DNA of 6,045 bases from assembly GCA_051883095.1 (NCBI GenBank), contig JBJETB010000076.1, positions 1 to 6,045 on the forward strand. The letters run 5' to 3'. This DNA is from SUG1106 sp051883095. Its GTDB lineage: Bacteria; Bacillota; Clostridia; Peptostreptococcales; Anaerovoracaceae. The first letter of the stretch is position 1. Each line of letters opens with the position of its first letter. The translations under genes were made by a program, and so were the position numbers. A model generated the notes under the pieces. That model made no database searches and was not told the DNA's origin. It was given only the letters and a program-made list of their open reading frames with translations. This document shows positions 4,584 through 6,045 of the stretch, in pieces.

Positions 4584-5507
4584 ATGACAAAGAAACCTTT
4601 AACAATTTTTATCGCTGCGGCTTTGACAGCATCGATGATCCTTTTTACCGGATGCGGCGGCAAGGCGACTGATAACGGTGGCGATGTGAACAATACCAAT
4701 AAAAACAATGCATCGGTATCAGAGGCGGAAATGGACCTCATCGGAGGCAGCCTCTCCTTTGTACGTGAGGAAAACCGGCTGGGGTATCTTCTGGACAGAT
4801 ATGAAAATCTCCACATCGTGACCCGGTTCACCGACGGCACGGAAAGCCAGAGCGTATGCTTTCTTTTTGACGGACAGCCCGCCTGGGCCATGGTGGAATA
4901 CAGCGATACAGACAGAAGAGTAATCTCCGGATGCCTCGGCGCACTGAACTTTTACTGCGAACCGGGCAAAGTGAGTGCGAACCTGGATATGCAGATGTAC
5001 GAGTCTGGAGATAATAGCTACCTGGATTATATGATTTCCGATTATATAAGTGAAGATGCACAGGTGGAGAAGGTGGAGGATCTGGACCAATACATTAAGG
5101 TGACAGCGGCAAACGGAGAACCGGATGACCCTGATGTGACGCGAGATATTTATGTTCTTGACAAAGGCACCCTGCGCCTGATAGAAGCTTTCTATATGGA
5201 CAAAGACGGTGTAAAGATGGGAGGTCAGTCCGTCGAGCCGGGATGGGATGAGAACGGTCTGATTTCCAATTTCCTTACTGCATGGGAAGAAACACGGACG
5301 GTGACCTTCGTCTACGATAAGTTCCTTTCAAACGGCAATACGACGACGAAAACCGTATCTGTGGAGGTACCGGCTACCTGGGAAGTTCTGCCGACATACC
5401 CGGAAGAAACATACTGCTACATGGAAAGGAATCTGACCAGACCTTACGTATATCCGGGGGACGGAACAGAGGATTATACGGTTTATGTGACCAATACAGC
5501 CGGATGA
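4584..5507 (+). CDS. Predicted secreted lipoprotein B (paralogue of lipoprotein A)
   Basis: 307 residues with a strong AAGGAGG site (4572-4578). Signal: MTKKPL, hydrophobic stretch 7-21, lipobox FTGC with Cys24, then an Asn/Gly-rich linker to about 45. Shared with lipoprotein A: DLIGGSLSFVREENRLGYLL near 51-70, an IKVTA segment, DIYVLDKGTLRLIE (A: DVYILDRQTLHLLE), WEETRTVTFVYDK, and the end block VPATWEVLPTYPEETYCYME with YPGDG and YTVYVTNTAG. The middle is much more diverged than either end. Surface lipoprotein of unknown function. Its upstream region is not that of lipoprotein A but a fusion of the rpn remnant with a short leader (4514-4583). No clear promoter is visible there. Confidence 0.85.
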   Translation: MTKKPLTIFIAAALTASMILFTGCGGKATDNGGDVNNTNKNNASVSEAEMDLIGGSLSFVREENRLGYLLDRYENLHIVTRFTDGTESQSVCFLFDGQPAWAMVEYSDTDRRVISGCLGALNFYCEPGKVSANLDMQMYESGDNSYLDYMISDYISEDAQVEKVEDLDQYIKVTAANGEPDDPDVTRDIYVLDKGTLRLIEAFYMDKDGVKMGGQSVEPGWDENGLISNFLTAWEETRTVTFVYDKFLSNGNTTTKTVSVEVPATWEVLPTYPEETYCYMERNLTRPYVYPGDGTEDYTVYVTNTAG

Positions 5508-5528
5508 CAGGAATTTGAGGAATAACAG

Positions 5529-5590
5529 GCTGCCCTTTCACATACATTGAAGTGACTGATACTGAGATTATGTGAAGGGGTGGCTTTTTT
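5529..5590 (+). terminator. Rho-independent terminator overlapping the dacF ribosome binding site
   Basis: A 16-bp stem without mismatch (three G-T pairs): GCTGCCCTTTCACATA (5529-5544) with TATGTGAAGGGGTGGC (5569-5584), 24-base loop, then six Ts (5585-5590) that run directly into the ATG at 5591. It would end transcripts from lipoprotein B. It also covers AAGGGGTGG, the only Shine-Dalgarno-like sequence for the next gene, so it could act as an attenuator or hide the ribosome binding site. A weak TTGAAG (5547-5552) / TATGTG (5569-5574) pair within loop and arm could be a promoter making transcripts without the 5' arm. Confidence 0.7.
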
Positions 5591-6045
5591 ATGTGGAAAA
5601 GGGTAGTTTCAAGTCTCGCAGGCGTTACGCTCATACTTTGCGCCTTCGTCGGTGTGGAAAAGATTAAAAGTGATCTGCCGTCCCAGGAGCCGATAGTGCT
5701 TGAGACGGTCAAAGATACGCCGTCTGAGGATAAAGGGCCTGAAGCGGCATTTACCGTGGCGGCAAAGGGCGCGGTACTTATAGATGCAGAGACGGGGGAG
5801 GTGCTGTTTCAGCAGGACGCTCACAAGGAGCTTCCGCTGGCATCCGTTACCAAGGTCATGACCATGCTTCTGGTTATGGATGCAGTTGACGACGACAAAA
5901 TAACTCTGGATGACGAAGTGACCATTTCCGAAAGAGCGGCTTCAATGGGCGGCAGCCAGATGTACATGGAACCAGGTGAAACCCATACTGTTGCCCAGCT
6001 GATGGAAGGAGTGGCTATGGCCAGTGCCAATGATGGCTGTGTGGC
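5591..6045 (+). CDS. dacF: D-alanyl-D-alanine carboxypeptidase, DacF-like (partial, 3' end beyond window)
   Basis: Open from ATG 5591 to the right edge, 151 residues. Low-molecular-mass penicillin-binding protein, peptidase S11: removes the terminal D-Ala from peptidoglycan stem peptides outside the membrane. The N-terminus (MWKRVVSSLAGVTLILCAFVG) is a signal sequence, then a linker to about residue 52. Catalytic motif SxxK is S85-V-T-K88; the SxN motif is S145-A-N147, about 60 residues later as usual. ERAASMGGSQMYMEPGE between them is highly typical of DacF/DacB types. The KTG box and C-terminal domain should lie to the right; the family's usual length is about 380-420. The start is supported by the signal sequence and GGGGTGG seven bases upstream. 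The exact paralogue (DacF rather than DacB) is less certain than the enzyme class. Confidence 0.9.
   Translation, partial: MWKRVVSSLAGVTLILCAFVGVEKIKSDLPSQEPIVLETVKDTPSEDKGPEAAFTVAAKGAVLIDAETGEVLFQQDAHKELPLASVTKVMTMLLVMDAVDDDKITLDDEVTISERAASMGGSQMYMEPGETHTVAQLMEGVAMASANDGCV

Overview
The window looks like an accessory stretch of a low-to-mid GC Gram-positive chromosome, most likely a clostridial Firmicute. This is inferred from strong AGGAGG-type ribosome binding sites, lipoproteins with Gram-positive-style signal peptides, a DacF-type D,D-carboxypeptidase, and tandem Rpn genes with GLEQ repeats. No rRNA, tRNA or CRISPR array is visible.

Most of the window (1-5507) is a cassette repeated three times in different states of decay. 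The intact form reads: array of short inverted boxes, then an Rpn-family PD-(D/E)XK nuclease gene on the minus strand, then a divergent intergenic region, then a lipoprotein gene on the plus strand. Unit 1 (1-985) has an rpn gene cut by the window edge and only a scrap of the lipoprotein 3' end. Unit 2 (about 991-4070) is complete: array A (1097-1351), full rpn (1399-2307), lipoprotein A (2482-3387), plus a second unrelated small lipoprotein (3455-4012). Unit 3 (about 4077-5507) has array B (4186-4357), a 104-bp C-terminal remnant of rpn (4410-4513) and lipoprotein B (4584-5507). After a terminator-like hairpin, a dacF-like penicillin-binding protein gene starts at 5591 and leaves the window.

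The two rpn copies are identical over their shared C-terminal half except for one extra 36-bp in-frame repeat unit in copy 2. They differ at about 30 of 318 bp in the N-terminal third, the signature of gene conversion. Both carry an in-frame ATG preceded by GGAGG at the start of the C-terminal repeat region, which fits the intragenic antitoxin (RpnS) arrangement reported for E. coli Rpn toxin-antitoxin, anti-phage loci.

The most unusual structure is the array beside each rpn 3' end. Hexamers GTTGTA and TACAAC alternate, with start-to-start distances 31, 52, 31, 21, 31, 52, 31 bp in array A, and the same series with the last two steps missing in array B. These are close to 3, 5, 3, 2, 3, 5, 3 helical turns. 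The spacing is kept although the sequence inside the modules differs. It suggests a phased protein-binding platform or a structured RNA; which of these, if either, cannot be decided from sequence alone.
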